A stretch of 64,000 nt of DNA from Nocardia otitidiscaviarum NBRC 14405 (GTDB taxonomy: Bacteria; Actinomycetota; Actinomycetes; Mycobacteriales; Mycobacteriaceae), in NCBI RefSeq assembly GCF_000308635.1, contig NZ_BAGD01000065.1:26051-90050 (forward strand), written 5' to 3'. Shown here piece by piece: positions 34,937 through 42,986 of this stretch; the first letter of the stretch is position 1, and each line of letters opens with the position of its first letter. The position numbers and the translations under genes are program-made. The notes under the pieces are model-generated. The model was not told the DNA's origin, ran no database searches, and saw only the letters and a list, made by a program, of their open reading frames with translations.

Positions 34937-36535
34937 TCATGGATGCGTCCGCGTGGTGTCGGTGGTCGCGGCCTGACGGTTTCGGCGTGCCGGGATCGGC
35001 AGCCTGCGCCGACCGCGGGCGTCCACGGCGCGCATGAGCGTGGTGACCAGGCGGGAGCGTAGCCGGGAGGCCGGGTACCACAGTGGCTCGCGGGGAAGGG
35101 CGGGGCCGCGCGGGACGGTGATGGCCTGTTGGCGGCAGTATTTGCGGATTCCCGCCGCGCCACCCCAGCGCGCGCCGATACCCGAATCCTTCCAGCCGCC
35201 CATGGGCAGGGCGAAGCTCATGAGATTGGCGAAGGCGTCGTCGATATTGACCGCCCCCACCTCGAGGCGGCGGGCGACGCGTTCGCCGCGGCGGCGGTCG
35301 CCGGTCCATACCGTGGCGGACAGGCCGTATACCGAATCGTTGGCCAGCCGCACCGCCTCGTCCTCGTCGGCCACCGCGACGACCGGAATCAGCGGTCCGA
35401 AGGTCTCCTCGGTGAGGCAGAGCATGGTGTGGTCGACGTCGGCCAGCACGGTCGGCTCGAAATAGCGCCCGCCGCCGAACGCCTTGCCGCCGCACAGGAT
35501 TCGCGCGCCCTTGGCGACGGCGTCGGCGACGTGCCGGGTGACGATATCGCATTGCGCGGCGGTCGCCATCGCACCGATATCGTGGGTGAACGCCCGGCCG
35601 TCGCGGCCCTGCCGCAGCGCCCGCACCTCGCCGACCAGCCGTTCCACGAAGCGGTCGTAGACGGCTGCCTCGACGTACACCCGCTCCACCGAAATGCACA
35701 CCTGCCCCGCGTTGAACAGCGCCCCGTAGGCGATTCCGGCGGCGGCGCGGTCGATATCGGCGTCGGCCAGCACGATGGCCGGATCCTTCCCGCCCAGCTC
35801 CAGGCTGTAGGGGATGAGCCGCTGCGCACAGGCGGCCGCGATGGCGCGGCCGGTGCGGGTGGACCCGGTGAACTGCACGAAATCCACGGTGTCCACCACC
35901 GCGCGGCCGGTGTCGCCGCCACCGGTCAGCACGGTGAACACCGGCGGCGCCCCGATCTCGGCCCAGCCGCGCGCCAGTTCCACCGCGCTCAGCGGTGTCA
36001 CCTCGGACGGCTTCACGAGCACGGCGGCACCGGCCAGCAGTGCGGCGAAGGCGTCGAAGCAGGGGTTCAGCAGCGGCAGATTCCACGGCGTGACGATGCC
36101 GACCACCGGATACGGCCGCACGGTCGAGACCAGTCGTTTGGCCAGGCCGATCGGGCTGTGCGGCCGGGGCCGCTCGTCGGCGAGGAAGCCCTCGGCGCGG
36201 TCGGCCCAGTACTTCGCGAGATCGACGGCGGCGGGCACCTCGATCGCCGCGTCGAATCGGGTCTTACCGGTCTCCGATCGCACCACCTCGGTGAGCCGGG
36301 GCCCGTTGTCCAGCAGCCAGTCCTGGAATGCGCGCAGCCATTTCGCGCGCTCGCGCACCCCGATGGCCTCCCATTCCGGCTGCCGCGCGCGCAGCCGCCG
36401 CACGGCCTCGGCGACCGCGGCCGCCGAGTGGTCGGTGACCCGTCCGACGACGCGGCCGGTCGCCGGATCGCGCACGTCGATAGCGGCGGTGTCGGGCGCG
36501 CGGCCGGTGGTGTCGGGTGTGGCGGTATTCGACAC
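34937..36535 (-). CDS. Aldehyde dehydrogenase, succinate-semialdehyde dehydrogenase-like
   Basis: NAD(P)-dependent aldehyde dehydrogenase of 532 residues. VVGIVTPWNLPLLNPCFDAF is the substrate/cofactor channel; LELGGKDPAIVLADAD carries the catalytic Glu and FNAGQVCISVERVYVE the catalytic Cys. The CISVERVYVE pattern and a C-terminal extension after the core resemble the GabD2 group. GTG 36535 has GAGGGG 6 nt upstream, better than ATG 36565. It is the last gene of the long catabolic operon and probably oxidises the aldehyde formed by the carotenoid-oxygenase-family enzyme. Substrate unknown. Confidence 0.9.
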   Translation of the reverse strand: MSNTATPDTTGRAPDTAAIDVRDPATGRVVGRVTDHSAAAVAEAVRRLRARQPEWEAIGVRERAKWLRAFQDWLLDNGPRLTEVVRSETGKTRFDAAIEVPAAVDLAKYWADRAEGFLADERPRPHSPIGLAKRLVSTVRPYPVVGIVTPWNLPLLNPCFDAFAALLAGAAVLVKPSEVTPLSAVELARGWAEIGAPPVFTVLTGGGDTGRAVVDTVDFVQFTGSTRTGRAIAAACAQRLIPYSLELGGKDPAIVLADADIDRAAAGIAYGALFNAGQVCISVERVYVEAAVYDRFVERLVGEVRALRQGRDGRAFTHDIGAMATAAQCDIVTRHVADAVAKGARILCGGKAFGGGRYFEPTVLADVDHTMLCLTEETFGPLIPVVAVADEDEAVRLANDSVYGLSATVWTGDRRRGERVARRLEVGAVNIDDAFANLMSFALPMGGWKDSGIGARWGGAAGIRKYCRQQAITVPRGPALPREPLWYPASRLRSRLVTTLMRAVDARGRRRLPIPARRNRQAATTDTTRTHP

Positions 36536-36579
36536 GGGAATCCCCTCGATCGGTTCGTCCGGCATTGTTTGTCGGTTCG

Positions 36580-37590
36580 TCACGCGCGGGGCAGCCGCAC
36601 CAGCATCTTGCCGGTATTGCCCCCGCGCATCATGTCCAGGAAGGCGTCCACGGCGTGGTCGATACCCTCGACGACGGTCTCCTCCGCGCGGAGGGTGCCG
36701 TCGGTCAGCCAGCCCGCGGCGGTGCGCACCCACTCCCCCGCTCGTGCGGTGTGGTCGCCGAGTAGGAAGCCGCGCAGGGTGATTCGCTTGCGGGTGGCCA
36801 GGTGCAGATTGCTCGGTCCCGGTGCCGGGTCGGTGTCGTTGTACACCGACACGGCACCGCACAGCGCCACCCGCCCGAAGTCGTTCAGGACGGTCAGGGC
36901 CGCCTGGAGGTGCTCGCCGCCGACATTGTCGAAGTAGACGTCGATGCCCTCGGGTGCGGCTGCGGCCAGCTGGGCCGCGAGATCGCCGCCGCGGTAGTCG
37001 ATGGCGGCGTCGAAGCCGAAGTCGTCGAGCAGGCGCGCGCACTTGTCCGCGCCGCCCGCCGAGCCGATCACCCGGGCGGCCCCCAGATTGCGGGCGATCT
37101 GTCCGGCCACCGAACCGACCGCCCCCGCCGCTGCGGAGACGAAGACGGTATCGCCCGCCCGCACCCCCGCGATATCGGTCAGCCCCACATACGCGGTCAG
37201 CCCGGTCGCACCCAGTACGCCCAGATACGCCTGTGCCGGGGAACGCCGCGTATCCACCGGCTGCGCGTCGACAGCGTCGAGGACGGCGTATTCCCGCCAG
37301 CCCGCGAAGTGGATCACGCTCGCACCCACCGGAATCGACGCGGCGCGCGAGGCGGTGACGGTGCCGACGGCCCCGCCCGACATGGCCCGGCCCAGTTCGA
37401 AGGGCGGCATATACGATCTGCCCGCGTTCATGCGACCGCGCATGTACGGGTCCACCGACAGCCACTCGTTGGCCACGAGTATCTGCCCCGGCCCCGGTTC
37501 GTCCAGGGTGACGTCGGCGAGTTCGAAGTCGCGCGGTGTCGGCTCCCCCTGCGGGCGGGCGATCAGTCGCCATTCCCGTGACCGTGTCAT
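36580..37590 (-). CDS. NADP-dependent oxidoreductase, MDR superfamily (prostaglandin/leukotriene reductase-like)
   Basis: A 336-residue medium-chain reductase without zinc ligands. Motifs are VDPYMRGRMNAGRSYMPPFE, the Rossmann element VFVSAAAGAVGSVAGQIARN, DVYFDNVGGEHL and C-terminal GNTGKMLVRL, typical of alkenal/one oxidoreductases such as CurA. It would reduce an activated C=C bond with NADPH. ATG 37590 overlaps the stop of the upstream carotenoid oxygenase gene (ATGA), so the two are co-translated. Confidence 0.9.
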   Translation of the reverse strand: MTRSREWRLIARPQGEPTPRDFELADVTLDEPGPGQILVANEWLSVDPYMRGRMNAGRSYMPPFELGRAMSGGAVGTVTASRAASIPVGASVIHFAGWREYAVLDAVDAQPVDTRRSPAQAYLGVLGATGLTAYVGLTDIAGVRAGDTVFVSAAAGAVGSVAGQIARNLGAARVIGSAGGADKCARLLDDFGFDAAIDYRGGDLAAQLAAAAPEGIDVYFDNVGGEHLQAALTVLNDFGRVALCGAVSVYNDTDPAPGPSNLHLATRKRITLRGFLLGDHTARAGEWVRTAAGWLTDGTLRAEETVVEGIDHAVDAFLDMMRGGNTGKMLVRLPRA

Positions 37591-39041
37591 CGTGCCCCCA
37601 GCGCCTGCCGGTACAGCGGACTGTCGACGCTGTAGTAGTTGCAGTGGAATCCGCTCGGAATCGCGAACGGTATCCGCACCCGGGCCAACGGTCCGGATGC
37701 CAGATCACCGGCCGCGAACACCGCCAGCTCGGTGTCGGCGGCACCGGCCGCGTGGACCAGAGTCAGTGCGTATCCGTCCACTTCGTCGGTGGCTCCGACG
37801 CGGGGGGCGAAGATGAGTTCACCGGCGGCGGCCCCGTCCCCGAAGTGGTAGACGTCCTCGGCCCCGGTGCGGGTGTCCACCCGCACCACCGAGTCCATAC
37901 CGTCGGCGCGGCCGTCCACCGAATGCAGGTTGCTGTTGGCGAAGGCGTAGCGGCTGGGCCGCGTCATGAGGCGGTCATCGGGCCGGGGGAACTGGATGTC
38001 GCGGTCGTTGAGGATTTCCTCGCGCACCACGTCGGTGTGTGCGGCCGGGTCGATCACCCAGCGCCGCAGGCTCTGTCGCGTCTCCCGGTGGGTGCGGCGG
38101 CGGCCGTCGACGTCCGGGAACAGCGCGGTGCCCTCGGCGGCCGCCACATCGGCGACGATGCGGCCGTCCTCCTCCCACACATTGGCCTGATGCATCATGT
38201 GCCGGGGTGCGGCCTCGAACCACCGCACGTCGTCCGCCCCGCCGCGACGGGGCATGACCCCGAGTTTGGTGGGGCGATCGGGATCCCACGCCACCATCGG
38301 CCCGCCCGCCATGGCCCGTCGCAGGCTGACGTCCAGCGGCGTCACCGGGAACACCACGTGGTTCTCGGTGACGAAGAAGGTGTGCAGCATGCTCTGATGC
38401 GGCACCGGCACGGTTTCGGTGACGATCGGGGTGCCGTCGGAATCGATGATGTCGTAGCGCAATTCGGGGGCGGTGCCGCCGCGGCGCGCGATGGAGCCGA
38501 TATTGATCAGCTCGCCGGTGGCGTGGTCCACGGTCGGGTGCGCGCCGAAGGTCGTGGTGACGACGCCGCCGTAGTGTTCTTCGCCGATGGTGTCGAGGCT
38601 GCGCGGGTCGAGTTCGACCGGCGGCGCGCCCTCCATGAGCGCGAGCAGCTTGCCGCCGTGCAGGACGACATTGGTGTTGGCGGTGTTGTACCGGGTGCCC
38701 GCGGCCAGCGGATCGGTGCTGGCCGGATTGCCGTGCACGCCGAAAAGCCTTCTGCCCTCCTTCATTTCCAGCAGCAGCTTGTCGGTGCGTACCCAGCGGT
38801 TGCGCATCGAGACCCGGCGGCCGTCGAAGAAGAAGGCGTACACCATGCCGTCGCCGTCGAACCAGTGGTAGTCCTCGTCGGTGGGCGGATACAGCGGCTC
38901 CGCGCCGTTGCGGTAGAACACCCCCGCCAGATCGTCGGGCAGCTCGCCCTCGATGAACAGGTCGGGGGCGTCCACCTCCATCCGGGTGGGCCGGTGATGG
39001 CCGGTGAGGAAGGGGCTTTCGCGATATCGGGTGCCCACCAT
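37587..39041 (-). CDS. Carotenoid cleavage oxygenase-family (lignostilbene dioxygenase-like) protein
   Basis: Fe(II)-dependent seven-bladed propeller dioxygenase of 484 residues. The four iron-binding His are expected in TTFGAHPTVD, PVPHQSMLHTF, APRHMMHQANVWEE and IPSGFHCNYYSV; the N-terminal LFIEGELPDDLAGVFYRNGA is the family opener. These enzymes cleave a conjugated double bond to two aldehydes or ketones. The substrate could be an apocarotenoid, stilbene or phenylpropenoid; the flanking aldehyde dehydrogenase and acyl-CoA genes favour a catabolic rather than a pigment role. It is separated by 5 bp from the upstream lipoyl-domain gene. Confidence 0.9.
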   Translation of the reverse strand: MVGTRYRESPFLTGHHRPTRMEVDAPDLFIEGELPDDLAGVFYRNGAEPLYPPTDEDYHWFDGDGMVYAFFFDGRRVSMRNRWVRTDKLLLEMKEGRRLFGVHGNPASTDPLAAGTRYNTANTNVVLHGGKLLALMEGAPPVELDPRSLDTIGEEHYGGVVTTTFGAHPTVDHATGELINIGSIARRGGTAPELRYDIIDSDGTPIVTETVPVPHQSMLHTFFVTENHVVFPVTPLDVSLRRAMAGGPMVAWDPDRPTKLGVMPRRGGADDVRWFEAAPRHMMHQANVWEEDGRIVADVAAAEGTALFPDVDGRRRTHRETRQSLRRWVIDPAAHTDVVREEILNDRDIQFPRPDDRLMTRPSRYAFANSNLHSVDGRADGMDSVVRVDTRTGAEDVYHFGDGAAAGELIFAPRVGATDEVDGYALTLVHAAGAADTELAVFAAGDLASGPLARVRIPFAIPSGFHCNYYSVDSPLYRQALGAR

Positions 39042-39046
39042 GGCGT

Positions 39047-39283
39047 TCAGCTCTCCCGTTCCAGCACGCCCAGCGGGGTGCCCACCGGATAGTCGGCGTC
39101 CACCTCGACCGCGCCGTAGCGCAGTACGCCGCCGACGGGGGCGGGGATCTCGGTCTCCACCTTGTCGGTGCCCACCGTGTACAGCGGCTCCCCCTCGATC
39201 ACGGCGGTGCCGTCGGGCACCAGCCAGCCGAGAAAGGTGCCGTCGGTCATCGACACATCGAGTTTGGGCATCCTGATCTCCAT
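39047..39283 (-). CDS. Stand-alone biotinyl/lipoyl attachment-domain protein, 78 aa
   Basis: A single lipoyl-like domain: MEIRMPKLDVSMTDGTFLGW, then GEPLYTVGTDKVETEIPAPV with the modifiable Lys in the hairpin turn (DKVE) and GVLRYGAVEVDADYPVGTPL. DKVE favours lipoylation over biotinylation. Free-standing copies are unusual; normally the domain is fused to a dehydrogenase E2 or carboxylase. ATG 39283 was chosen since upstream residues look non-coding. No E1, E3 or carboxylase is encoded nearby, so its partner is unknown; it may carry an acyl group or electrons within this pathway. Confidence 0.85.
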   Translation of the reverse strand: MEIRMPKLDVSMTDGTFLGWLVPDGTAVIEGEPLYTVGTDKVETEIPAPVGGVLRYGAVEVDADYPVGTPLGVLERES

Positions 39284-39326
39284 ACGACTTCCGCTTTCGT
39301 CCACCGGACCCGAGGTCCGCACCGTT

Positions 39327-39518
39327 CTACTGCTCCAGACGCAGGGCGCGGCTGGGACAGGCGGCCACCGCCTGCGCCGCGAGTTCGCCTTGCGCGTCGG
39401 ACAATTCGGCGGGCAGCACCCGCGCCACGCCGTCGTCGCCGACGGCGAACAGTTCGTCCGAGACCGCCTCGCACAGTCCGTGTCCGACGCACAGGTCCCG
39501 GCTCACCACTACCTTCAC
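39327..39518 (-). CDS. Ferredoxin, 3Fe-4S type, 63 aa
   Basis: Small electron carrier. MKVVVSRDLCVGHGLCEAVS gives the first two Cys (C-x5-C, with His in place of one 4Fe ligand) and QAVAACPSRALRLEQ the third, the pattern of actinobacterial 3Fe-4S ferredoxins that serve cytochromes P450 or oxygenases. GTG 39518 follows GGGAGA. No P450 is in the window, so the redox partner must be elsewhere or an oxygenase in this cluster. Confidence 0.9.
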   Translation of the reverse strand: MKVVVSRDLCVGHGLCEAVSDELFAVGDDGVARVLPAELSDAQGELAAQAVAACPSRALRLEQ

Positions 39519-39527
39519 GACTCTCCC

Positions 39528-40673
39528 TCACCGGGTCAGCACGGTGCAGCCGCTCAATCCGGGCGCACCGTAAACATGGGACAGCGCGGTGCGCACCGGC
39601 CGGGCCACCTGTCGCGCACCGGCCGCGCCACGCAATTGCAGGACGTTCTCGTGCAGCTGCCGCAGGCCGGACGCCCCGATCGGTTCCCCGTTGGCCAGGC
39701 AGCCGCCGTCGGTGTTGACGGGCAGGCGACCGCCCAGGCCGGTGGCTCCGCCCTCGATCAGCGCGGTCTGCTCGCCGTGCTCGCACAGGCCGGTCTCGGC
39801 CAGATGGATGATCTCCGCGCCCGCGTCGGTGTCCTGCACCTGGACGATATCGATGTCCGCGGGCCCGATTCCGGCCTGTTCGTACACCGCCCGGGCGGCG
39901 TCCACGGTCGGGCTGTCCCCGCGCCGGATGGACAGCGACGGGCTGAGCACCTCGAACGAGCCCGGCGTGCGGGTGCGCACCGCGACCCCCGCCACGTATA
40001 CGGGATCGGCGCGAAAGCCCTTGGCCGCCTTGGCACTCGACAGTACGAGTGCGGTCGCGCCGTCGCCGGGTGAGCACAGCATGTACTGCCGCAGCGGGTC
40101 CACCAGCATGGGTGAGCCCTCGATATCGTCCACCGACAGCGTCTTGCGCCGCCAGGCATTCGGATTCAGCGATCCGTTGTGGAACGCCTTGGCCGCCACC
40201 CGGCCGAGCAGTCGCGGCGGCAGCCGGTGCTCGTACAGGTAACGCTGGATCTTCAGGGCGAAGAACTGCGCGGTGACCGCCATTCCGGTACTGCCGTACC
40301 AGCTTTCGAGTCCCAGGTGCGCGGTGGAGATGGTGAACGCACCGCGTGGGTGGGCGTCGAAGCCGACCACCAGCGCGAGTTCGGCCGCCCCCGAGTCGAT
40401 GGCGTGCACGGCGGCCAGCAGCGCACTGCTGCCGGTGGCGCACCCGTTGAGGACATTGACGAACGGCACCCCGGTGAGTCCGAGTTCGGTGACCAGGCTG
40501 TCGGCAGATCCACCGGACAGGCTGCCGCCCACCGCGTAGTCGATATCCGACCAGTCCACCCCCGCGTCGTCGAGTGCCTGCCGCGCCGCGAGCACGGCCT
40601 GCTCCCGGGCGGTGGTGTCGCGGAAGCGACCGAAGGGTCGGCAACCGATCCCGATGACGGCGGTCTCGGACAT
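39528..40673 (-). CDS. Thiolase-family (lipid-transfer-protein-like) enzyme
   Basis: A 381-residue thiolase-fold protein. FVNVLNGCATGSSALLAAVH has the nucleophilic Cys position; NTDGGCLANGEPIGASGLRQ and the HEN segment after it form the C-terminal active-site region. The missing classical GHP motif places it in the SCP2/lipid-transfer-like thiolases that pair with DUF35 proteins, known to act as retro-aldolases or thiolases in steroid side-chain degradation. ATG 40673 overlaps the DUF35 stop (TGATG). Likely cleaves a CoA thioester in the pathway. Confidence 0.9.
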   Translation of the reverse strand: MSETAVIGIGCRPFGRFRDTTAREQAVLAARQALDDAGVDWSDIDYAVGGSLSGGSADSLVTELGLTGVPFVNVLNGCATGSSALLAAVHAIDSGAAELALVVGFDAHPRGAFTISTAHLGLESWYGSTGMAVTAQFFALKIQRYLYEHRLPPRLLGRVAAKAFHNGSLNPNAWRRKTLSVDDIEGSPMLVDPLRQYMLCSPGDGATALVLSSAKAAKGFRADPVYVAGVAVRTRTPGSFEVLSPSLSIRRGDSPTVDAARAVYEQAGIGPADIDIVQVQDTDAGAEIIHLAETGLCEHGEQTALIEGGATGLGGRLPVNTDGGCLANGEPIGASGLRQLHENVLQLRGAAGARQVARPVRTALSHVYGAPGLSGCTVLTR

Positions 40674-41101
40674 CACCGTTCCCCTTCGTCGATGGGCGCG
40701 AACGCGAAAGTAGTTGCCGTTCGCCCGGATTCGACGAGCACCGGCAGGGTGGTCAGCCGCATCGGCATACCGATGCGCAGGCGTGCCGGATCGCTGTCGG
40801 TGAGCAATGTCTCCACGATCAACTGGCCGGGCAGTTCCACATAGCCGAGTCCGAAGGGCACGAAGTCGTCGGGCCGACGCGCGTAGGGCGGGCTCGGCGG
40901 CGGGAAGCGTTGCACCGTCCAGCTCCACAGCACGCCCTCGTCGGCGAGTACGGTCTCCGCGATCTCCGTGCCGCCGCAGCGCGGGCAGGTGGCACCCAGC
41001 GGGAAGTGGTGGTCGCCGCAGCCCGCGCAGCGCCCGCCCCGCAGGCGATAGCGGCCCCCGGCCGACACCATCAGCTGGGGGTCGATCAGTTCATCGGTCA
41101 C
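40673..41101 (-). CDS. DUF35 OB-fold / zinc-ribbon protein
   Basis: A 142-residue partner protein. A rubredoxin-like zinc ribbon, RGGRCAGCGDHHFPLGATCP followed by RCGG, precedes an OB-fold with VLWSWTVQRFPPPSPPY and FGLGYVELPGQLIVETLLTD. DUF35 proteins form complexes with SCP2-type thiolases or aldolases, and the gene is coupled to one here. GTG 41101 overlaps the upstream 2Fe-2S gene by 11 bp. Confidence 0.9.
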   Translation of the reverse strand: MTDELIDPQLMVSAGGRYRLRGGRCAGCGDHHFPLGATCPRCGGTEIAETVLADEGVLWSWTVQRFPPPSPPYARRPDDFVPFGLGYVELPGQLIVETLLTDSDPARLRIGMPMRLTTLPVLVESGRTATTFAFAPIDEGER

Positions 41102-41456
41102 GATCGCTCATCTCCTGATCCGTTGCCCGGGGACGGCCACGCACCCCGCGTTTGAGCACCACCACATCGCCGTACACGCGCGCCTGACAGGCCAGGCGCA
41201 CCGGCCCGCCACCGCGCGCCCGCAGCTGACGCACCGCCTGGGTTTCGGTGTCGGCCGGTTCGGACAGATGCTCGGGCTGGTCGAGCACCTCGATATGGCA
41301 GACCAGGCAGTCGCCGAGGCCGCCGCAGATGGTGGGCCAGCGGTACCCGGCCGCCTGGGCGGCGGCCATCACGGATTGTCCGGTCGCGGCGGTGAATCGC
41401 AGGCCGGACGGGCGCACCGTCACCGTCGGGCCGCGGTCGCTGTCGGTCCCGCTCAT
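41091..41456 (-). CDS. 2Fe-2S plant-type ferredoxin, 121 aa
   Basis: Electron carrier. ICGGLGDCLVCHIEV (C-x5-C-x2-C) and GPVRLACQARVYGDVVV (fourth Cys) form the cluster-binding site; the N-terminus VTVRPSGLRFTAATGQSVMA is the beta-grasp entry. ATG 41456 overlaps the upstream acyl-CoA dehydrogenase stop (ATGA). The same frame happens to stay open through the overlapping upstream genes, but the family N-terminus fixes the start here. A redox partner is not obvious. Confidence 0.9.
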   Translation of the reverse strand: MSGTDSDRGPTVTVRPSGLRFTAATGQSVMAAAQAAGYRWPTICGGLGDCLVCHIEVLDQPEHLSEPADTETQAVRQLRARGGGPVRLACQARVYGDVVVLKRGVRGRPRATDQEMSDRDR

Positions 41457-42262
41457 CCGTGCCGCGTTTCGTTCCAGGGCCTGCCTCGATCGGGGTCGGG
41501 TTCCCGGTCCAGGCCGAGCACGCGTTCTGCGATGATGGTGCGCTGGATCTCCGAGGTCCCGCCCGCGATGGTGAGCCGTCGGCTGTCCAGCAGTGCGTAC
41601 GCCTCGGGGGTGAGGGCCGCGTCGTCGGAGTAGGCGGCCCGCGCGCCCACGATCTCGTAACCGATCTCGGAAATGCGTTGGGAGAGCTCCGATTGCGCGA
41701 GTTTGGTGATGGAGCCGCGCGCCCCGTCGGCCGCACTCGCCCGATTCCGCAGATTGGTCAGGTGCAGTGCGCGTTCGGTGACCAGCAGGGCGGTGAGCCG
41801 ATCGCGCAGCACCGGATCGCGCCAACCGCCCGTGGTTCGGGCCAGCGCCAGCACCGGAGCCAGGGGCACCCCGCTCGCCTCGGAACTGTCGGAGAGTCCG
41901 GATCTTTCGGCGCTCAGGGTGGACAGCGCGACCCGCCAGCCCTCCCCCACACCGCCGAGCCGGGCCGCATCGGGCACCACCACCTCGTCGAGGAACACCT
42001 CGCAGAAGTGCTGTTCCCCGGTGAGCTGGCGCAGCGGGCGCACGGTGGCGCCGGGTGTGTGCATATCGAGCAGAAAGCAGCTGATACCGGCGTGTTTGGG
42101 CCGTTCGGGATGGGTGCGCGCGAGCAGCATGCCGTAGCGGGCCTGGTCGGCGAAGGAACTCCACACCTTCTGCCCGCGCACGATCCAGCGGTCGCCGTCG
42201 GGGGTGGCGCGGGTGGCCAGTCCGGCCAGGTCCGAGCCCGCGCCGGGTTCGCTGAACGCGCA
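41453..42262 (-). pseudogene. Acyl-CoA dehydrogenase, 5'-truncated (C-terminal ~269 residues)
   Basis: The frame begins abruptly at CAFSEPGAGSDLAGLATRA, a segment normally found about 120-135 residues into an acyl-CoA dehydrogenase, and continues through RGQKVWSSFADQARYGMLLA and a normal C-terminus ending ERVLGLDREPDPD. The N-terminal helical domain is missing. Immediately upstream the sequence codes in another frame for an amidohydrolase, so the two genes are joined near 42257-42263. The first in-frame start is GTG 42181, which would give about 242 residues lacking FAD-site parts. A deletion or an assembly fault are both possible; the gene is very likely non-functional as it stands. Confidence 0.82.
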
Positions 42263-42848
42263 TGACGAATTCGAAGTGGGCCAGGTCGTAGCGCTCGTGC
42301 GGACCCAGCATGAGGAAGTCGGCCTGATCGGACGACCGGCCGTGCAGTCCGTGCCCGCCGTAGAACATGAAGATCTTGAACGAGGTGATGCCGAAATCGG
42401 TGACCAGCGACGGTATCTCGGCGATGTGCTCGGCGCTCATGGGGGCCAGGTGCAGGGCGTGGTCCACGAACGAGCGCCCCGACATCCGCTCCAGCACCTC
42501 GGGGACGAAATCGCGGTACGCGCCACCCCGGTTCAGGTAGTAGCGGCCGGTGCGCATATAGGTGAGCGAGGTGGTGACGCCACCCTGGGCGCAGGCGCGG
42601 CTCTCGGTCTCGGCGTCCTGCGACAGCTCGCGGTAGATACCCCAGTGCTGGTGGGCGTCCACCGCTCCCGGAAAGGCCAGCAGGCCCTGCGCGTCGACCA
42701 CCCGGTCCGCGTCGGTGACCGTCTGATGCGGCCCCACGGCGGTGACGACGCCGTCGTGCACGGCGATATCGACCGGTTCGGGATGGTCGGTGGTCGGATC
42801 ACCCGGTCGCACCACGCGGGCGTTCCGGATCAACAGGTCGGTCGCCAC
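42258..42848 (-). pseudogene. Amidohydrolase (dihydroorotase/hydantoinase-like), 3'-truncated (N-terminal ~197 residues)
   Basis: GTG 42848 (with CTGGAG upstream) begins ATDLLIRNARVVRPGDPTTD; FPGAVDAHQHWGIYRE holds the metal-binding HxH pair of cyclic amidohydrolases, and MFYGGHGLHGRSSDQ and YDLAHFEFVM follow as in dihydropyrimidinase-like proteins. At codon 197 the homology stops and the DNA becomes acyl-CoA dehydrogenase in a +1 frame. The second half of the barrel, with the remaining His and Asp ligands, is absent. The frame remains open by chance through the dehydrogenase into the 2Fe-2S gene, so a chimeric polypeptide could be made but would be mostly nonsense. The promoter with its palindrome looks intact. 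Confidence 0.8.
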
Positions 42849-42858
42849 GACTGCTCCA

Positions 42859-42875
42859 GTTTCTCTGTGCGAAAC
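42859..42875. promoter_or_regulatory. GTTTC-N7-GAAAC palindrome, site A
   Basis: GTTTCTCTGTGCGAAAC: perfect 5-bp arms with a 7-bp centre. It touches the Shine-Dalgarno of the amidohydrolase remnant (GTG 42848), the first gene of the long minus-strand operon, so binding would repress that operon. Identical arms and spacing occur at 42943 and 61837. Confidence 0.65.
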
Positions 42876-42942
42876 ATCTTTTCCAACTCGGCGATCATCG
42901 CAGTAGGATGCGCTGACAGTCAACGCCACAACGTCCGGAACT

Positions 42943-42959
42943 GTTTCGTACTGGGAAAC
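42943..42959. promoter_or_regulatory. GTTTC-N7-GAAAC palindrome, site B
   Basis: GTTTCGTACTGGGAAAC: same arms and spacing as site A, centred 84 bp away (eight helical turns). It lies 27 bp upstream of the CaiB start ATG 42987, so the pair A/B brackets the divergent promoter region. Confidence 0.65.
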
Positions 42960-42986
42960 GCACGGTGGCGGGTGAGGAGTCGGGTG

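Noticed and set aside
41091..42848. Continuous minus-strand frame joining amidohydrolase remnant to the 2Fe-2S ferredoxin
   Set aside because: The middle 250 codons are out of frame with clear acyl-CoA dehydrogenase coding, so the open frame is a high-GC coincidence; the ferredoxin has its own start at 41456.
42204..42986. 5' extension of the CaiB frame
   Set aside because: It is antisense to the amidohydrolase fragment; family alignment begins at MDGPLSGIRVLEVA (42987).
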